A stretch of DNA of 64,000 bases from Phenylobacterium deserti (GTDB lineage: Bacteria > Pseudomonadota > Alphaproteobacteria > Caulobacterales > Caulobacteraceae). Location of the stretch: assembly GCF_003254705.1 (NCBI RefSeq), contig NZ_QFYR01000005.1, positions 241,133-305,132 on the forward strand, read 5' to 3'. Positions 54,666-63,851 of this stretch are shown here, in pieces. The position numbers were made by a program, and so were the translations under genes. Numbering within the stretch: the first letter of the stretch is position 1; every line of letters begins with the position of its first letter. The notes under the pieces were generated by a model. It did not search any database and was not told the origin of the DNA. It was given only the letters and a program-made list of their open reading frames with translations.

Positions 54666-55199
54666 TTACTTCTTCTTGCCTTCCTTGCGGCGGACGGACT
54701 CGCCAGCGTAGCGCACACCCTTGCCCTTGTAGGGCTCCGGCGGACGGATCCGACGGATGCGGGCGGCGGTTTCGCCAACCAGTTGCTTGTCGATGCCGGA
54801 GATGCGGATTTCCGTCTGCTTGGGCGTGGCGAAGGTGATGCCAGCCGGCGGCGGAATGTCGACGTCGTGCGAGAAACCGAGCTGCATGGAGAGCGCCTGG
54901 CCCTTCATCGCCGCCCGGTAACCCACGCCCACCAGCTCGAGCGCCTGCTCGTAGCCAGCGGTGACGCCGGTCACCATGTTGTTCACCAGGGTGCGCGAAA
55001 GACCCCACATCGCCTGGGCGCGGGTGGTCTCGACGCGCTTGGAAAGGACCAGTTCCTGGCCTTCCTGGCGCACTTCGATCTCGTCGGCCACAGTCCAGGC
55101 GAGTTGGCCCTTGGGCCCCTTCACCGTGACGCTCTGACCTTCGATCGTGATCGTGACCCCGTTGGGGATCGCGACCGCCTTCTTACCGATACGGGACAT
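54666..55199 (-). CDS. rplF: Ribosomal protein L6 (uL6)
   Basis: ATG 55199 ([22 protein letters not shown]) is the family start, giving 177 residues; a frame extension to 55244 is excluded because it would overlap rps[30 protein letters not shown] and the C-terminal [30 protein letters not shown] identify L6, located near the GTPase-associated centre. Confidence 0.95.
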   Translation of the reverse strand: MSRIGKKAVAIPNGVTITIEGQSVTVKGPKGQLAWTVADEIEVRQEGQELVLSKRVETTRAQAMWGLSRTLVNNMVTGVTAGYEQALELVGVGYRAAMKGQALSMQLGFSHDVDIPPPAGITFATPKQTEIRISGIDKQLVGETAARIRRIRPPEPYKGKGVRYAGESVRRKEGKKK

Positions 55200-55200
55200 C

Positions 55201-55596
55201 TTAGTAGACCCGGCAGAGGACTTCGCCGCCCACGTTCGCGTCACGCGCGGCCGTGTCGGACATGACGCCCTTGGGCGTCGACAGGATCGAGATCCCGAGA
55301 CCGTTCTTCACGGGCTTCAGGTCCTTGATCGACGAATAGACGCGACGGCCCGGCTTGGAGACCCGGCTGATCTCGACGATCACGGGCTGGCCATCGAAGT
55401 ACTTGAGCTCGATTTCGAACTCGGGGAAGGCGCCCGGCTTTTCCACCAGGTGGTAGCCGCGGATGTAGCCTTCCTCGAGAAGGACGTCGAGCACCCGCGC
55501 GCGCATCTTCGACGCAGGCGTGGTGACCTTCTGACGGCTGCGCTGGGCAGCGTTCTTGATACGGGCGATCAGATCGCCGATGGGGTCATTGACCAT
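55201..55596 (-). CDS. rpsH: Ribosomal protein S8 (uS8)
   Basis: 131 residues: [14 protein letters not shown] at the start and the C-terminal [26 protein letters not shown]. It binds the central domain of 16S rRNA; in E. coli it also represses the spc operon by binding mRNA. Its TAA begins 1 nt before the L6 ATG region, giving tight coupling. Confidence 0.95.
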   Translation of the reverse strand: MVNDPIGDLIARIKNAAQRSRQKVTTPASKMRARVLDVLLEEGYIRGYHLVEKPGAFPEFEIELKYFDGQPVIVEISRVSKPGRRVYSSIKDLKPVKNGLGISILSTPKGVMSDTAARDANVGGEVLCRVY

Positions 55597-55605
55597 TGGA
55601 CCCTC

Positions 55606-55911
55606 CTACCAGCTCGACTTGACGAGGCCGGGGATCTGCCCGAGCGACCCAAGGTCACGCAGGGAGACGCGGCTCATCTTCAGCTTGCGGTAATAAGCGC
55701 GCGGACGCCCAGTGACCTCGCAGCGGTTGCGGATGCGGACCTTGGACGAATTACGCGGCAGCTCCGCGAGCTTCAGCCGGGCTTCGAAACGGTCTTCGAG
55801 CGGCAGGCTCTCGTCGTTGGCGATCGCCTTCAGCGCATCGCGCTTGGTGGCGTATTGCTTGACGAGCTGCTTGACGCGCTCATTGCGGTTGACGGCGCTC
55901 TTCTTGGCCAT
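55606..55911 (-). CDS. rpsN: Ribosomal protein S14 (uS14), zinc-independent form
   Basis: 101 residues with only one Cys ([26 protein letters not shown]), so it is the long C-minus form without a zinc ribbon. The C-terminal IPGLVKSSW is typical. It lies between rplE and rpsH as in other proteobacteria. The gap to rplE is 21 nt. Confidence 0.95.
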   Translation of the reverse strand: MAKKSAVNRNERVKQLVKQYATKRDALKAIANDESLPLEDRFEARLKLAELPRNSSKVRIRNRCEVTGRPRAYYRKLKMSRVSLRDLGSLGQIPGLVKSSW

Positions 55912-55932
55912 GTGCTTCTTCCTTCCCGCCGC

Positions 55933-56493
55933 TTACGCTTGAACGAACGGGAACTGGAATTCCTTGAGAAGCGCGCGCGCTTCGTCGTCGGTCTTCGCAG
56001 TCGTGGCGACGATGATGTCCATGCCCCACATCTGATCGATCTGGTCGTAATTGATCTCCGGGAACACGATGTGTTCCTTCAGACCCATGGCGTAGTTGCC
56101 ACGACCGTCGAAAGAGGTGGGCTTCAGGCCCCGGAAATCCTTCACACGCGGCAGCGCGATCGTGATCAGCCGGTCCAGGAATTCGTACATGCGGTCATGG
56201 CGCAGGGTGACCTTGGCGCCGATCGTCATGCCTTCGCGCAGCTTGAAGCCGGCGATGGAGGTGCGGGCCTTGGTGGCCACCGGCTTCTGACCGGCGATCT
56301 TGGCCAGGTCCGCGATGGCCGCCTGGACCTTCTTGGAGTCGCCGACCGCTTCGCCGATCCCCATGTTCAGGACGATCTTGTCCAGCTTGGGGATCTGCAT
56401 CTCGTTGGTGTAGCCGAACTGTTCCCGCATGGCCGCGCGGATGCGCGAGCGGTATTCGGTCTTCAGCCGCGGTTCGTAAGCTTGATCAGCCAT
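55933..56493 (-). CDS. rplE: Ribosomal protein L5 (uL5)
   Basis: 186 residues: [53 protein letters not shown] and [27 protein letters not shown]. It binds 5S rRNA in the central protuberance. Its start overlaps the end of rplX by 8 nt, an example of tight coupling. Confidence 0.95.
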   Translation of the reverse strand: MADQAYEPRLKTEYRSRIRAAMREQFGYTNEMQIPKLDKIVLNMGIGEAVGDSKKVQAAIADLAKIAGQKPVATKARTSIAGFKLREGMTIGAKVTLRHDRMYEFLDRLITIALPRVKDFRGLKPTSFDGRGNYAMGLKEHIVFPEINYDQIDQMWGMDIIVATTAKTDDEARALLKEFQFPFVQA

Positions 56494-56800
56494 TGATCAC
56501 CTCGCCGGTCGTCTTGGCGAAACGGACCTTCTTGTCGCCTTCCATGCGGAAGCCAACGCGGGTCGGCTTGCCCTGGGAGTCGACGACGGCCACGTTCGAC
56601 ACGTGAAGCGGCGCTTCCTTGTTCTTGATCCCGCCTTGCGGGTCGGTCTGCGTCGGACGGGTGTGGCGCTGAACCATGTTCAGGCCTTCCACCAGCACGC
56701 GCTGTTCCTTCGGAAACACCTGGAGGACGGAGCCCTGACGGCCCTTGTCCTTGCCAGTGAGGACCACGACGCGGTCCCCCTTCTTGATCTTCGCCGCCAT
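56486..56800 (-). CDS. rplX: Ribosomal protein L24 (uL24)
   Basis: 104 residues: KOW motif near the N-terminus ([26 protein letters not shown]) and [34 protein letters not shown]. It starts 50S assembly at the 5' end of 23S rRNA. The ATG at 56800 shares one base with the rplN stop; the end overlaps rplE. Confidence 0.95.
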   Translation of the reverse strand: MAAKIKKGDRVVVLTGKDKGRQGSVLQVFPKEQRVLVEGLNMVQRHTRPTQTDPQGGIKNKEAPLHVSNVAVVDSQGKPTRVGFRMEGDKKVRFAKTTGEVING

Positions 56801-57168
56801 TACAGCACCTCAGGGGCGAGGGAGATGATCTTCATGTGGTTCTTGGCGCGCAGTTCGCGGGGAACCGGGCCAAAGATCCGCGTGCCGATCGGCTCGCTCT
56901 GCTTGTTCACGATCACGGCGGCGTTCTTGTCGAAACGGATCACCGAACCGTCCTTGCGCTTGATCGCCTGGCTGGTGCGAACGACGATGGCTTGCAGCAC
57001 ATCACCCTTCTTCACGCGGCCGCGCGGGATGGCCTCCTTGACGGAGACGACGATCTTGTCGCCGACGCTGGCGTAACGACGCTTCGCGCCGCCCAGCACC
57101 TTGATGCACATGACCCGGCGCGCGCCCGAGTTGTCGGCCACATCCAGGTTAGTCTGCATCTGGATCAT
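56800..57168 (-). CDS. rplN: Ribosomal protein L14 (uL14)
   Basis: 122 residues: [27 protein letters not shown] and [26 protein letters not shown]. It contacts 16S rRNA at an intersubunit bridge. The start is 13 nt after the rpsQ stop. Confidence 0.96.
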   Translation of the reverse strand: MIQMQTNLDVADNSGARRVMCIKVLGGAKRRYASVGDKIVVSVKEAIPRGRVKKGDVLQAIVVRTSQAIKRKDGSVIRFDKNAAVIVNKQSEPIGTRIFGPVPRELRAKNHMKIISLAPEVL

Positions 57169-57180
57169 TGCTTTGATCCC

Positions 57181-57432
57181 TTACGCTTGCTGGTCCGCAC
57201 CGCCCTTAGGCAGCACTTCCCAGGTTTTGGTTTTCGACTTCGGCGCGCATTCGATGATGCGAGCCACTTCGCCGGCCTTGTAGGCATTCGCCTCGTCGTG
57301 AGCGTGGTACTTCTTCGACCGACGGACGGTCTTCTTCAGCACCGGGTGCAGGAAGGTCCGCTCGACCTTCACCACGACCGTCTTGTCGCCCTTGTCGGAG
57401 ACGACGACGCCTTCGAGAATTCGCTTCGGCAT
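57181..57432 (-). CDS. rpsQ: Ribosomal protein S17 (uS17)
   Basis: 83 residues: [47 protein letters not shown], the OB-fold signature. It binds the 5' domain of 16S rRNA. The C-terminal [19 protein letters not shown] tail is short. It is 13 nt from rpmC. Confidence 0.95.
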   Translation of the reverse strand: MPKRILEGVVVSDKGDKTVVVKVERTFLHPVLKKTVRRSKKYHAHDEANAYKAGEVARIIECAPKSKTKTWEVLPKGGADQQA

Positions 57433-57445
57433 TGTCTGGCTCTCC

Positions 57446-57643
57446 TCAGGCCTGAGCCTGCTTGGCGCGCAGGACGGTCTGGATGCGCGCGATATCCTTG
57501 CGCACCTCGCCCACGCGGTGGGTCTTCTCCACCTGGCCGGTCGCCTTCGCGAAGCGAAGGTTGAACTGCTCCTTCTTGAGAGACAGGAGCTGTTCGGCCA
57601 GCTGATCAGGGGTCATCCCCCGGATTTCTTCAATCTTCATCAC
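57446..57643 (-). CDS. rpmC: Ribosomal protein L29 (uL29)
   Basis: 65 residues: [58 protein letters not shown], a two-helix L29 with the conserved FNLRFQ-like box. It sits at the exit tunnel near the SRP/trigger factor site. ATGA overlap with rplP (4 nt). Confidence 0.95.
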   Translation of the reverse strand: MMKIEEIRGMTPDQLAEQLLSLKKEQFNLRFAKATGQVEKTHRVGEVRKDIARIQTVLRAKQAQA

Positions 57644-58071
57644 GCGGACTCCGCGACAGCGGCGTCGATCCGGGTGACGATGCGGGTCTTCACCGGAAGC
57701 TTGGCCGCGCCGAGGCGCAGGGCTTCACGGGCCACATCGTCGGGAACGCCGTCGATTTCGAACATGATGCGGCCAGGGGCGACGCGGGCGGCCCAGTACT
57801 CGACCGAGCCCTTGCCGCTGCCCATCCGCACTTCGGCCGGCTTGCCGGTGACCGGCACGTCCGGGAAGATGCGGATCCACACCCGGCCTTGACGCTTCAT
57901 CTGGCGGGTGATCGCCCGACGAGCGGCTTCGATTTGGCGCGCCGTGATGCGTTCCGGCTCGACCGACTTCAGGCCGTAGGAGCCGAAGTTCAGGGTCGTG
58001 CCGCCCTTCGAGGTGCCGGAGATCCGACCCTTGAACTGCTTACGGTACTTGGTTCTCTTCGGAGACAGCAT
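57640..58071 (-). CDS. rplP: Ribosomal protein L16 (uL16)
   Basis: 143 residues: [30 protein letters not shown], then [45 protein letters not shown], and [18 protein letters not shown]. It helps place the A-site tRNA. It follows rpsC by 11 nt. Confidence 0.96.
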   Translation of the reverse strand: MLSPKRTKYRKQFKGRISGTSKGGTTLNFGSYGLKSVEPERITARQIEAARRAITRQMKRQGRVWIRIFPDVPVTGKPAEVRMGSGKGSVEYWAARVAPGRIMFEIDGVPDDVAREALRLGAAKLPVKTRIVTRIDAAVAESA

Positions 58072-58082
58072 GCTCGAATTCC

Positions 58083-58844
58083 TTAGGCGTTCGCCTGCTC
58101 GCCGCGGCGATCACGACGCGGGCCGCGATCCGGACGATCGCCGCGCTCGCGACGGTCACCCTCGCCGGCCGGGCCGCTTTCGGTGGACAGACGCTTGTCG
58201 AGAGCCATCGGGTCGTGCTCGAGCACTTCGCCCTTGAAGACCCACACCTTCACGCCGATGACGCCGTAGGTCGTCTTGGCTTCGGTGAAGCCATAGTCGA
58301 TGTCGGCGCGCAGGGTGTGCAGCGGCACGCGGCCTTCGCGGTACCATTCCATCCGGGCGATTTCAGCGCCGCCCAGACGGCCGGACACGTTGATCCGAAC
58401 GCCCTTGGCGCCCAGACGCATGGCCGACTGCATGGAGCGCTTCATGGCGCGGCGGAAGGCGACCCGGCGCTCGAGCTGCTGGGCGATGTTCTCGGCCACC
58501 AGCTGGGCGTCGGTTTCCGGCTTGCGGATTTCGACGATGTTCAGGTGAACTTCGCCGCCGGTCATGGCCGCGATGTCCTTGCGCAGCTTGTCGATGTCCG
58601 CGCCCTTCTTGCCGATGATCACGCCGGGGCGCGCGGCATAGATGGTGATGCGGCACTTCTTGTGCGGGCGCTCGATCACGATGCGCGACACCGAAGCCTG
58701 GTACAGGCGCTTCTTCAGCGCGCGACGGATCTTCAGGTCCTGGTGAAGGAGCTTGCCGTATTCCTGGCCGTCGGCGAACCAGCGGCTGTCCCAGGTACGG
58801 TTGATGCCGAGGCGCAGCCCGACCGGATTGACTTTCTGACCCAT
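58083..58844 (-). CDS. rpsC: Ribosomal protein S3 (uS3)
   Basis: 253 residues. KH-like domain: [33 protein letters not shown], then [45 protein letters not shown]. The C-terminal ~45 residues are an Arg/Asp-rich extension ([18 protein letters not shown]) longer than in E. coli. It lies at the mRNA entry site. The ATG shares one base with the rplV stop (TGATG). Confidence 0.95.
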   Translation of the reverse strand: MGQKVNPVGLRLGINRTWDSRWFADGQEYGKLLHQDLKIRRALKKRLYQASVSRIVIERPHKKCRITIYAARPGVIIGKKGADIDKLRKDIAAMTGGEVHLNIVEIRKPETDAQLVAENIAQQLERRVAFRRAMKRSMQSAMRLGAKGVRINVSGRLGGAEIARMEWYREGRVPLHTLRADIDYGFTEAKTTYGVIGVKVWVFKGEVLEHDPMALDKRLSTESGPAGEGDRRERGDRPDRGPRRDRRGEQANA

Positions 58845-59224
58845 CAGACGGCCTCACCTTGCTCGCGGACCACGATGGTGATCTCGGAGAACGGCTTCTC
58901 GATGCGCGAAGCGCGGCCCCGCGCACGGGCGGCGAAGCGCTTCATCACCAGGTTCTTGCCCACGTAGGCCTCGGCGACGACCAGGGAGTCGATGTCGAGG
59001 TTGTGGTTGTTCTCGGCGTTGGAGATCGCCGAGTAGAGCGCCTTGCGCACGTCGATGGCGATGCGCTTGGGGCTGAACTCCAGCTCGTTCAGGGCCCGCT
59101 GGACCTTGAGGCCGCGGATCGACTGAGCGACCAGGTTCAGCTTGCGCGGGCTGGTGCGCAGGGTGCGGACCTTGGCCATCGCTTCGGCCGTCGTCAGACG
59201 ACGCTCTTTGGCTTGCTTGGCCAT
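58844..59224 (-). CDS. rplV: Ribosomal protein L22 (uL22)
   Basis: ATG 59224 ([38 protein letters not shown]), 126 residues; the much longer frame above it is a shadow over rpsS. The tunnel-reaching beta-hairpin and C-terminal [15 protein letters not shown] are intact. In E. coli, changes in this hairpin confer macrolide resistance. It is 2 nt from rpsS. Confidence 0.95.
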   Translation of the reverse strand: MAKQAKERRLTTAEAMAKVRTLRTSPRKLNLVAQSIRGLKVQRALNELEFSPKRIAIDVRKALYSAISNAENNHNLDIDSLVVAEAYVGKNLVMKRFAARARGRASRIEKPFSEITIVVREQGEAV

Positions 59225-59226
59225 GG

Positions 59227-59505
59227 TTACTTCCTCTTGGCCTTCTTGTCGGCCGCGTGACCGGGGAAGAAGCGGGTCGGAGCGAACTCGCCCAGCTTCA
59301 TGCCGACCATGTCCTCGGAGACGAGAACGGGCACGTGCTTCTGGCCGTTGTGCACGCCGAACGTGAGACCCACGAACTGCGGCATGATGGTGGAGCGGCG
59401 CGACCAGGTCTTGATCACATCCTTGCGGCCGGAGGCCTGCAGGGCCTCGGCCTTCTTGAGCAGGTATCCGTCGACGAACGGACCTTTCCAGACAGAGCGG
59501 GTCAT
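59227..59505 (-). CDS. rpsS: Ribosomal protein S19 (uS19)
   Basis: 92 residues: [78 protein letters not shown]... identifies S19 at the head of the 30S. The C-terminal KKAKRK is short and basic. It follows rplB by 3 nt. Confidence 0.96.
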   Translation of the reverse strand: MTRSVWKGPFVDGYLLKKAEALQASGRKDVIKTWSRRSTIMPQFVGLTFGVHNGQKHVPVLVSEDMVGMKLGEFAPTRFFPGHAADKKAKRK

Positions 59506-59508
59506 GCC

Positions 59509-60345
59509 TTAGCGAGCCTTCCTGGCGTGACGCGAGCGGATGATGAACTTGTCCGTCGCCTTGTTGGTGCGGGTCTTGCTGCCCTTGGTGGGCTTGCCCC
59601 ACGGGGTGACCGGGTGACGGCCGCCCGAGGTCTTGCCTTCACCGCCGCCGTGCGGGTGATCGACCGGGTTCATGGCGACGCCGCGGACGTGGGGCCGGCG
59701 GCCCTTGTGCCGGACGCGGCCGGCCTTGCCCATGACTTCGTTCATGTGGTCCGGGTTGGACACGGCGCCAACCGTGGCCATGCAGGAGTCCGGCACCATC
59801 CGCAGTTCGCCCGAGTTCAGGCGGATCTGGGCGTAGCCGGCGTCACGACCCACCAGCTGGGCGTAGGTGCCAGCCGAACGCGCGACCTGGCCGCCCTTGA
59901 GGGGCTTCAGCTCGACGTTGTGGATGATCGTGCCGATCGGCATGCCGCGCAGCGGCATGGCGTTGCCCGGCTTCACGTCGGCCTTTTCGGAGGCGACGAC
60001 CTGGTCGCCGGCCTTCAGGCGTTGCGGAGCCAGGATATAGGCCAGCTCGCCGTCCTCATAGCGCACCAGCGCGATGAAGGCCGAACGGTTCGGATCGTAT
60101 TCCAGGCGCTCGACGGTCGCGGGGACGTCGAACTTGCGGCGCTTGAAATCGATGGTCCGGTACAGGCGCTTGGCGCCGCCGCCACGGAAGCGAACGGCGA
60201 TGCGCCCGCCGCCGCCACGACCGCCGGACTTGTTCAGACCCTCGACGAGGGACTTTTCCGGCCGGCCCTTGTGGAGGTCGGACTTGTCGACCAGGACCAG
60301 CTGACGCCGGCCCGGCGAAGTCGGATTGTATTGCTTCAAGGCCAT
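59509..60345 (-). CDS. rplB: Ribosomal protein L2 (uL2)
   Basis: 278 residues: [52 protein letters not shown], and the C-terminal [36 protein letters not shown]. The [14 protein letters not shown] loop reaches the peptidyltransferase centre. It is 4 nt from rplW. Confidence 0.96.
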   Translation of the reverse strand: MALKQYNPTSPGRRQLVLVDKSDLHKGRPEKSLVEGLNKSGGRGGGGRIAVRFRGGGAKRLYRTIDFKRRKFDVPATVERLEYDPNRSAFIALVRYEDGELAYILAPQRLKAGDQVVASEKADVKPGNAMPLRGMPIGTIIHNVELKPLKGGQVARSAGTYAQLVGRDAGYAQIRLNSGELRMVPDSCMATVGAVSNPDHMNEVMGKAGRVRHKGRRPHVRGVAMNPVDHPHGGGEGKTSGGRHPVTPWGKPTKGSKTRTNKATDKFIIRSRHARKAR

Positions 60346-60349
60346 CGGA

Positions 60350-60652
60350 TCAGAGCCCCGTGGTGATGTCGATCGACTGGCCGTCGGCCAGGGTCACGAT
60401 CGCTTTCTTGACGTCGGAACGGCGCCCGATGATGCCGCGGAAGCGCTTGGTCTTGCCCTTGGTCACGACAGTGTTGACCTTGGTCACATTGACCTTGAAC
60501 AGCGCTTCGACAGCGGCGGCGATTTCGTCCTTGGACGCATCGGCCGCAACGCGGAAGACGACCTTGTTCTGCTCGCTGAGCAGGGTGGCCTTTTCCGTGA
60601 TCACCGGAGCCAGGATGGTGTCGTAATGACGGGCGGTGGGCTGCTCAGCCAT
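60350..60652 (-). CDS. rplW: Ribosomal protein L23 (uL23)
   Basis: ATG 60652 shares one base with the rplD stop (TGATG); a GTG one codon earlier is possible. 100 residues: [64 protein letters not shown]. It docks trigger factor and SRP at the tunnel exit. Confidence 0.95.
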   Translation of the reverse strand: MAEQPTARHYDTILAPVITEKATLLSEQNKVVFRVAADASKDEIAAAVEALFKVNVTKVNTVVTKGKTKRFRGIIGRRSDVKKAIVTLADGQSIDITTGL

Positions 60653-61290
60653 CACGCGGCCTCCTTGGCTTGGAACCGCGCCTGGATGGCGTCGACCGCG
60701 TCCCGGGTGAGGACGAGGGTCTGACGGCGCAGCACGTCATAGACGTTGAGGCCCGCGTTCGGCAGCACGTCCACGTTCGGGATGTTGCGAGCGGCGAGCT
60801 TCAGGTTGTTGTCGACCTCGGCGCCGGCGATCACCAGGGCGTTGGTCACGCCGATGTTGGCCAGGCTGGCGCGCAGGGCGGCCGTCTTGGCGTCGCCCAC
60901 GGCGGCGCTGTCGAGAACGATCAGCGCACCGGTGCGGGCCTTGGACGACAGGGCGTGGCGCAGGGCCAGGGCGCGGATCTTCTTCGGCAGATCGAACGCA
61001 TGACTGCGAACGACCGGACCGTGCGCCTTGGCGCCGCCGACGAACTGAGCCGCACGGCGCGAACCGTGACGGGCGCCGCCGGTGCCCTTCTGCTTGTACA
61101 TCTTCTTGCCCGTACGAGAGACCTCGTTGCGGACTTGGATCTTGTGCGTCCCGGCGCGGCGCTTGGCCAGCTGCCAGGTGACGACGCGCTGGAGGATGTC
61201 GCCGCGGATCTCTTCGATGCCGAAGATCTCATCGGCCAGCTCGATCGAGCCGCCCTTCCCGCCGTCGAGCTTGATGACGTCGAGTTTCAT
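60652..61290 (-). CDS. rplD: Ribosomal protein L4 (uL4)
   Basis: 212 residues: [92 protein letters not shown]... the loop that enters the exit tunnel. In E. coli L4 also represses the S10 operon through the leader; a long leader is present here too (62377-62614). ATG 61290 shares one base with the rplC stop. Confidence 0.96.
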   Translation of the reverse strand: MKLDVIKLDGGKGGSIELADEIFGIEEIRGDILQRVVTWQLAKRRAGTHKIQVRNEVSRTGKKMYKQKGTGGARHGSRRAAQFVGGAKAHGPVVRSHAFDLPKKIRALALRHALSSKARTGALIVLDSAAVGDAKTAALRASLANIGVTNALVIAGAEVDNNLKLAARNIPNVDVLPNAGLNVYDVLRRQTLVLTRDAVDAIQARFQAKEAA

Positions 61291-62057
61291 TAGGCTTGGT
61301 CCCCAGATTCCGGCGCTTGCGTCTCGGCTTCCACGGCGGCCGGCTCTTCAGCCGGAGCAGCCTGGGCCTCGGCGGCCGAACCGGCGGTGCGGAAGGCGCC
61401 CGGCTTCGGGGCTTCGGCCGGCAGAGCCACCTTCACGGCGTCGCGGATCTTCACGAACGTGCCTTCGGTGCCCGGGACAGCGCCCTTGACCAGGATGAGG
61501 CCGCGCTCGACGTCGACGCGCCAAACGGTGAGGTTGAGGGTGGTGACGGTTTCCTGGCCGAGGTGGCCAGCCATCTTCTTGCCCGGGAACGTACGGCCCG
61601 GATCCTGACGGTTGCCCGTCGAACCGTGCGAACGGTGCGACACGGACACGCCGTGGGTGGCCCGCAGACCGCCGAAGTTCCAGCGCTTCATGGCGCCGGC
61701 GAAGCCCTTACCGACGGTCACGCCGGTGATGTCGATCTTCTGGCCGGGCAGGAAGTGATCGGCGGTCAGCTCGGCGCCGACGTCGATCAGGTTGTCTTCG
61801 GAGACGCGGAACTCGGCGAGAGTCCGCTTCGGCTCGACCTGACCCTTCGCGAAATGGCCGCGCAGAGCCTTGGTCGTGTTCTTGGCCTTCTTGGCGCCGG
61901 CGCCAAGTTGAAGGGCGACGTAGCCGTCCTTGTCCTTGGTGCGTTGGGCCACGACCTGGCAGCCTTCGAGGCTGAGCACGGTCACGGGCACGTGGGCGCC
62001 GGCTTCGTCGAAGAAGCGAGCCATACCCAGCTTTTTGGCGATCACGCCGGTACGCAT
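61290..62057 (-). CDS. rplC: Ribosomal protein L3 (uL3) with acidic C-terminal tail
   Basis: 255 residues, longer than the usual ~210. The core starts [52 protein letters not shown] and includes [38 protein letters not shown]. The C-terminal ~45 residues are Ala/Glu/Pro-rich ([21 protein letters not shown]), an extension common in alphaproteobacteria. It helps shape the peptidyltransferase centre. Confidence 0.95.
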   Translation of the reverse strand: MRTGVIAKKLGMARFFDEAGAHVPVTVLSLEGCQVVAQRTKDKDGYVALQLGAGAKKAKNTTKALRGHFAKGQVEPKRTLAEFRVSEDNLIDVGAELTADHFLPGQKIDITGVTVGKGFAGAMKRWNFGGLRATHGVSVSHRSHGSTGNRQDPGRTFPGKKMAGHLGQETVTTLNLTVWRVDVERGLILVKGAVPGTEGTFVKIRDAVKVALPAEAPKPGAFRTAGSAAEAQAAPAEEPAAVEAETQAPESGDQA

Positions 62058-62070
62058 CGGCTTGGTCCCC

Positions 62071-62376
62071 TTAGAGCTTGATCTCGACGTCCACGCCGGC
62101 GGACAGGTCGAGCTTCATCAGCGCGTCCACGGTCTGCGGGGTGGGGTCGACGATATCGAGCACGCGCTTGTGCGTGCGGATTTCGAACTGCTCGCGCGAC
62201 TTCTTGTCGATGTGCGGCGAACGGTTGACGGTGAATTTCTCGATGCGCGTCGGCAGCGGGATGGGGCCGCGCACAGCAGCGCCCGTCCGCTTCGCCGTAT
62301 TCACGATCTCGCGGGTGGAATGGTCCAGCACGCGGTGATCGAAGGCTTTCAGCCTGATGCGAATGTTCTGAGCCAT
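62071..62376 (-). CDS. rpsJ: Ribosomal protein S10 (uS10/NusE)
   Basis: 101 residues: [71 protein letters not shown]. It also serves as NusE in antitermination. It is the first gene of the S10 operon; a promoter and ~240-nt leader lie upstream. The expected tuf gene is not directly before it: a DUF2807 gene intervenes. Confidence 0.96.
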   Translation of the reverse strand: MAQNIRIRLKAFDHRVLDHSTREIVNTAKRTGAAVRGPIPLPTRIEKFTVNRSPHIDKKSREQFEIRTHKRVLDIVDPTPQTVDALMKLDLSAGVDVEIKL

Positions 62377-62614
62377 ATCGCTCTTTTGTTTCCCTACAGA
62401 CGGCGGGCCGCCCGCGTGATCTCGACCATTTCAAAGACCAACCCGAACCCTCAGATGAGAGCCCGTACGCGTAAGTCCGCACAAACGACACAGGCCCGCG
62501 CGACACCGCGAGGGCCCCTCCCGAAACGCTAGCTTTTCAGCACTGCCTCAGGTCGTTCTGCGGACCGCGTCTGCGTTCCGAATTGCTTCGGTCCGCACAG
62601 CCGGTCCAACAGGA
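62377..62614 (-). other. Long structured leader of the S10 operon
   Basis: From the predicted start (~62614) to rpsJ there are ~240 nt. On the minus strand it has a 9-bp hairpin TGCGGACCG/CGGTCCGCA (62559-62597, 21-nt loop), a second hairpin (62493-62516: GGCCC/GGGCC plus CGCG/CGCG around a 4-nt loop), and a GCGGGC/GCCCGC hairpin near 62402-62415. A short frame (11 codons, [11 protein letters not shown]) runs from 62429 to TAG at 62394, ending 18 nt before the rpsJ start. No match to a known leader class was recognised. Confidence 0.5.
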
Positions 62615-62620
62615 GGCGGG

Positions 62621-62649
62621 TAGATACTTCTTCGGGGCGCTTCGGTCAA
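62621..62649 (-). promoter_or_regulatory. Promoter of the S10 operon
   Basis: Minus strand TTGACC (62649-62644), 17-nt spacer, TATCTA (62626-62621): a close match to the housekeeping consensus, the strongest promoter seen in the window. Confidence 0.75.
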
Positions 62650-62848
62650 GCGGTGTAAACGACCCCGGAAAAGGTTCCTGGCGGGATCAAACACCGCCCC
62701 TCCCCGCCCGTCCGGCAAAGCCAAGTCCCTGATCCGGCTGGGAAAGATCCAGACCCGGCCTAGGTGCAGGTCGGACCACCGCGGGAGCCTGAAGGCGCCG
62801 GGAGCGCTGCGGCAAGCGACCGCTCCCGGCGATTCCGTGGAATCGGCC
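62650..62848. other. Gene-free stretch upstream of the S10 promoter
   Basis: With the leader, the interval between rpsJ and the DUF2807 gene is 472 nt and holds no further ORF. A perfect hairpin (CGCCGGGAGCG/CGCTCCCGGCG, 62796-62831, 14-nt loop) lies 17 nt after the DUF2807 stop. Confidence 0.5.
62796..62831 (-). terminator. Terminator-like hairpin after the DUF2807 gene
   Basis: Perfect 11-bp stem CGCCGGGAGCG/CGCTCCCGGCG with a 14-nt loop, 17 nt past the stop on the minus strand. No clear T tract follows. Confidence 0.5.
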
Positions 62849-63679
62849 TTAGCCGATCGTAACGCCGCCCGAGCCGATCACCTGCTTGGACACCGGGCCG
62901 CGCACTTCGCGGGCGCGGACGTCGCCCGAGCCGGCCACGCGCGCCTTCAGACTGTCGGCCACGCCGCGGAAATCCACGTCGCCGGAGCCTGCGATGGACA
63001 CCTTCATCTCGTTGGCCCTGCCCCCGCCGATCCGCACATCACCGCTGCCGGCGATGCGCACGTCGAGCTCGCCATTGACGGAGCCCACGGCCACGTCGCC
63101 CGAACCGGCCACGTCCACCTGCAGGGGACCGCGGACGACGGCCGCGGCCACATCGCCGCTGCCGGCCACGCGGACGTGCGCCCGGCCCGAGGAGCCGGCG
63201 CGGGTGTCGCCCGAACCGGCTTGGCTGAGCTTCAGCTCGCCCTGAACGTCGGCCACCAGCCAGTCGCCACAGCCGGCGTTGGCGAGATCCACGCTCGCTG
63301 CGCGCCCGACAGAGCCGAACACCGCGCCGCCGGCCGACACCTTCACGTTACGCGGCGTGCGGATCACCACTTCGGGCATGTCGCGCCAGGCCACCGGCCC
63401 GATTCCGGCCACTTCGACCCGGCTGTTGGCGCCCTCGCCGCCACAGTTGCGAATCCGATTCATGCGCAGGTCGCCGTCGACGATGGTGCGGCCGCCCATG
63501 CTGCGGACCTGCAACGGCAGGCGCGGGTTGCCCCGGATCACTTCGACCTTCACGTCGCCGCGGTCCTCCGGAACCACAGTGACCCGCGCCACCGCATCCT
63601 TGATTTCCACGGACTGCGCGTGCGCGGCGCCCGCGCACAGGACCGCCGCGGCAGCCAGACCAACCACTGGAAGACGCAT
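62849..63679 (-). CDS. Exported DUF2807 (GIN domain) repeat protein
   Basis: 276 residues. Signal peptide MRLPVVGLAAAAVLCAGAAHA|Q; ATG 63679 follows GGGAGAA. From residue ~150 the chain repeats AGSGDV/AGSGDVRA about eight times at ~18-20 residue spacing, the hallmark of the beta-helical GIN domain (putative autotransporter adhesin head domain). A Cys pair (RNCGGEG, NAGCGDW) may form a disulphide. Role unknown; periplasmic or cell surface. It sits between tuf and rpsJ on the same strand as both, in a place usually empty of accessory genes, with a perfect inverted repeat upstream (63755-63774). Confidence 0.85.
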   Translation of the reverse strand: MRLPVVGLAAAAVLCAGAAHAQSVEIKDAVARVTVVPEDRGDVKVEVIRGNPRLPLQVRSMGGRTIVDGDLRMNRIRNCGGEGANSRVEVAGIGPVAWRDMPEVVIRTPRNVKVSAGGAVFGSVGRAASVDLANAGCGDWLVADVQGELKLSQAGSGDTRAGSSGRAHVRVAGSGDVAAAVVRGPLQVDVAGSGDVAVGSVNGELDVRIAGSGDVRIGGGRANEMKVSIAGSGDVDFRGVADSLKARVAGSGDVRAREVRGPVSKQVIGSGGVTIG

Positions 63680-63754
63680 CGGTCTTCTCCCTCATGACCC
63701 AAACCCAGGCTGAAGGTTAGCCGGACGGCCGCACCGCGCCGACTTAATTCGAGG

Positions 63755-63774
63755 TCATGACTTGGCCGTCATGA
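63755..63774 (-). promoter_or_regulatory. Perfect inverted repeat upstream of the DUF2807 gene
   Basis: TCATGAC-N6-GTCATGA, ~75-95 nt before the start codon; it overlaps a weak ATGACG/AATTAA promoter-like pair. Candidate operator of a dimeric regulator. Confidence 0.4.
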
Positions 63775-63793
63775 GGCCGCCGATCGCCCAAAG

Positions 63794-63826
63794 AAAAAGG
63801 CCGCCGGGGTGATCCCCGGCGGCCTT
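63794..63826 (-). terminator. Rho-independent terminator of tuf
   Basis: Minus strand: perfect 13-bp AAGGCCGCCGGGG/CCCCGGCGGCCTT stem with a 4-nt loop, then TTTTTC. It lies 25 nt past the tuf stop. Confidence 0.92.
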
Positions 63827-63851
63827 CCTTGGGCTCGTCTCGAGTGTGTGA

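Noticed and set aside
62837..63697. 286-residue plus-strand frame between rpsJ and tuf
   Set aside because: The minus-strand frame has a signal peptide and regular AGSGDV repeats of a known domain; the plus-strand frame is its mirror.
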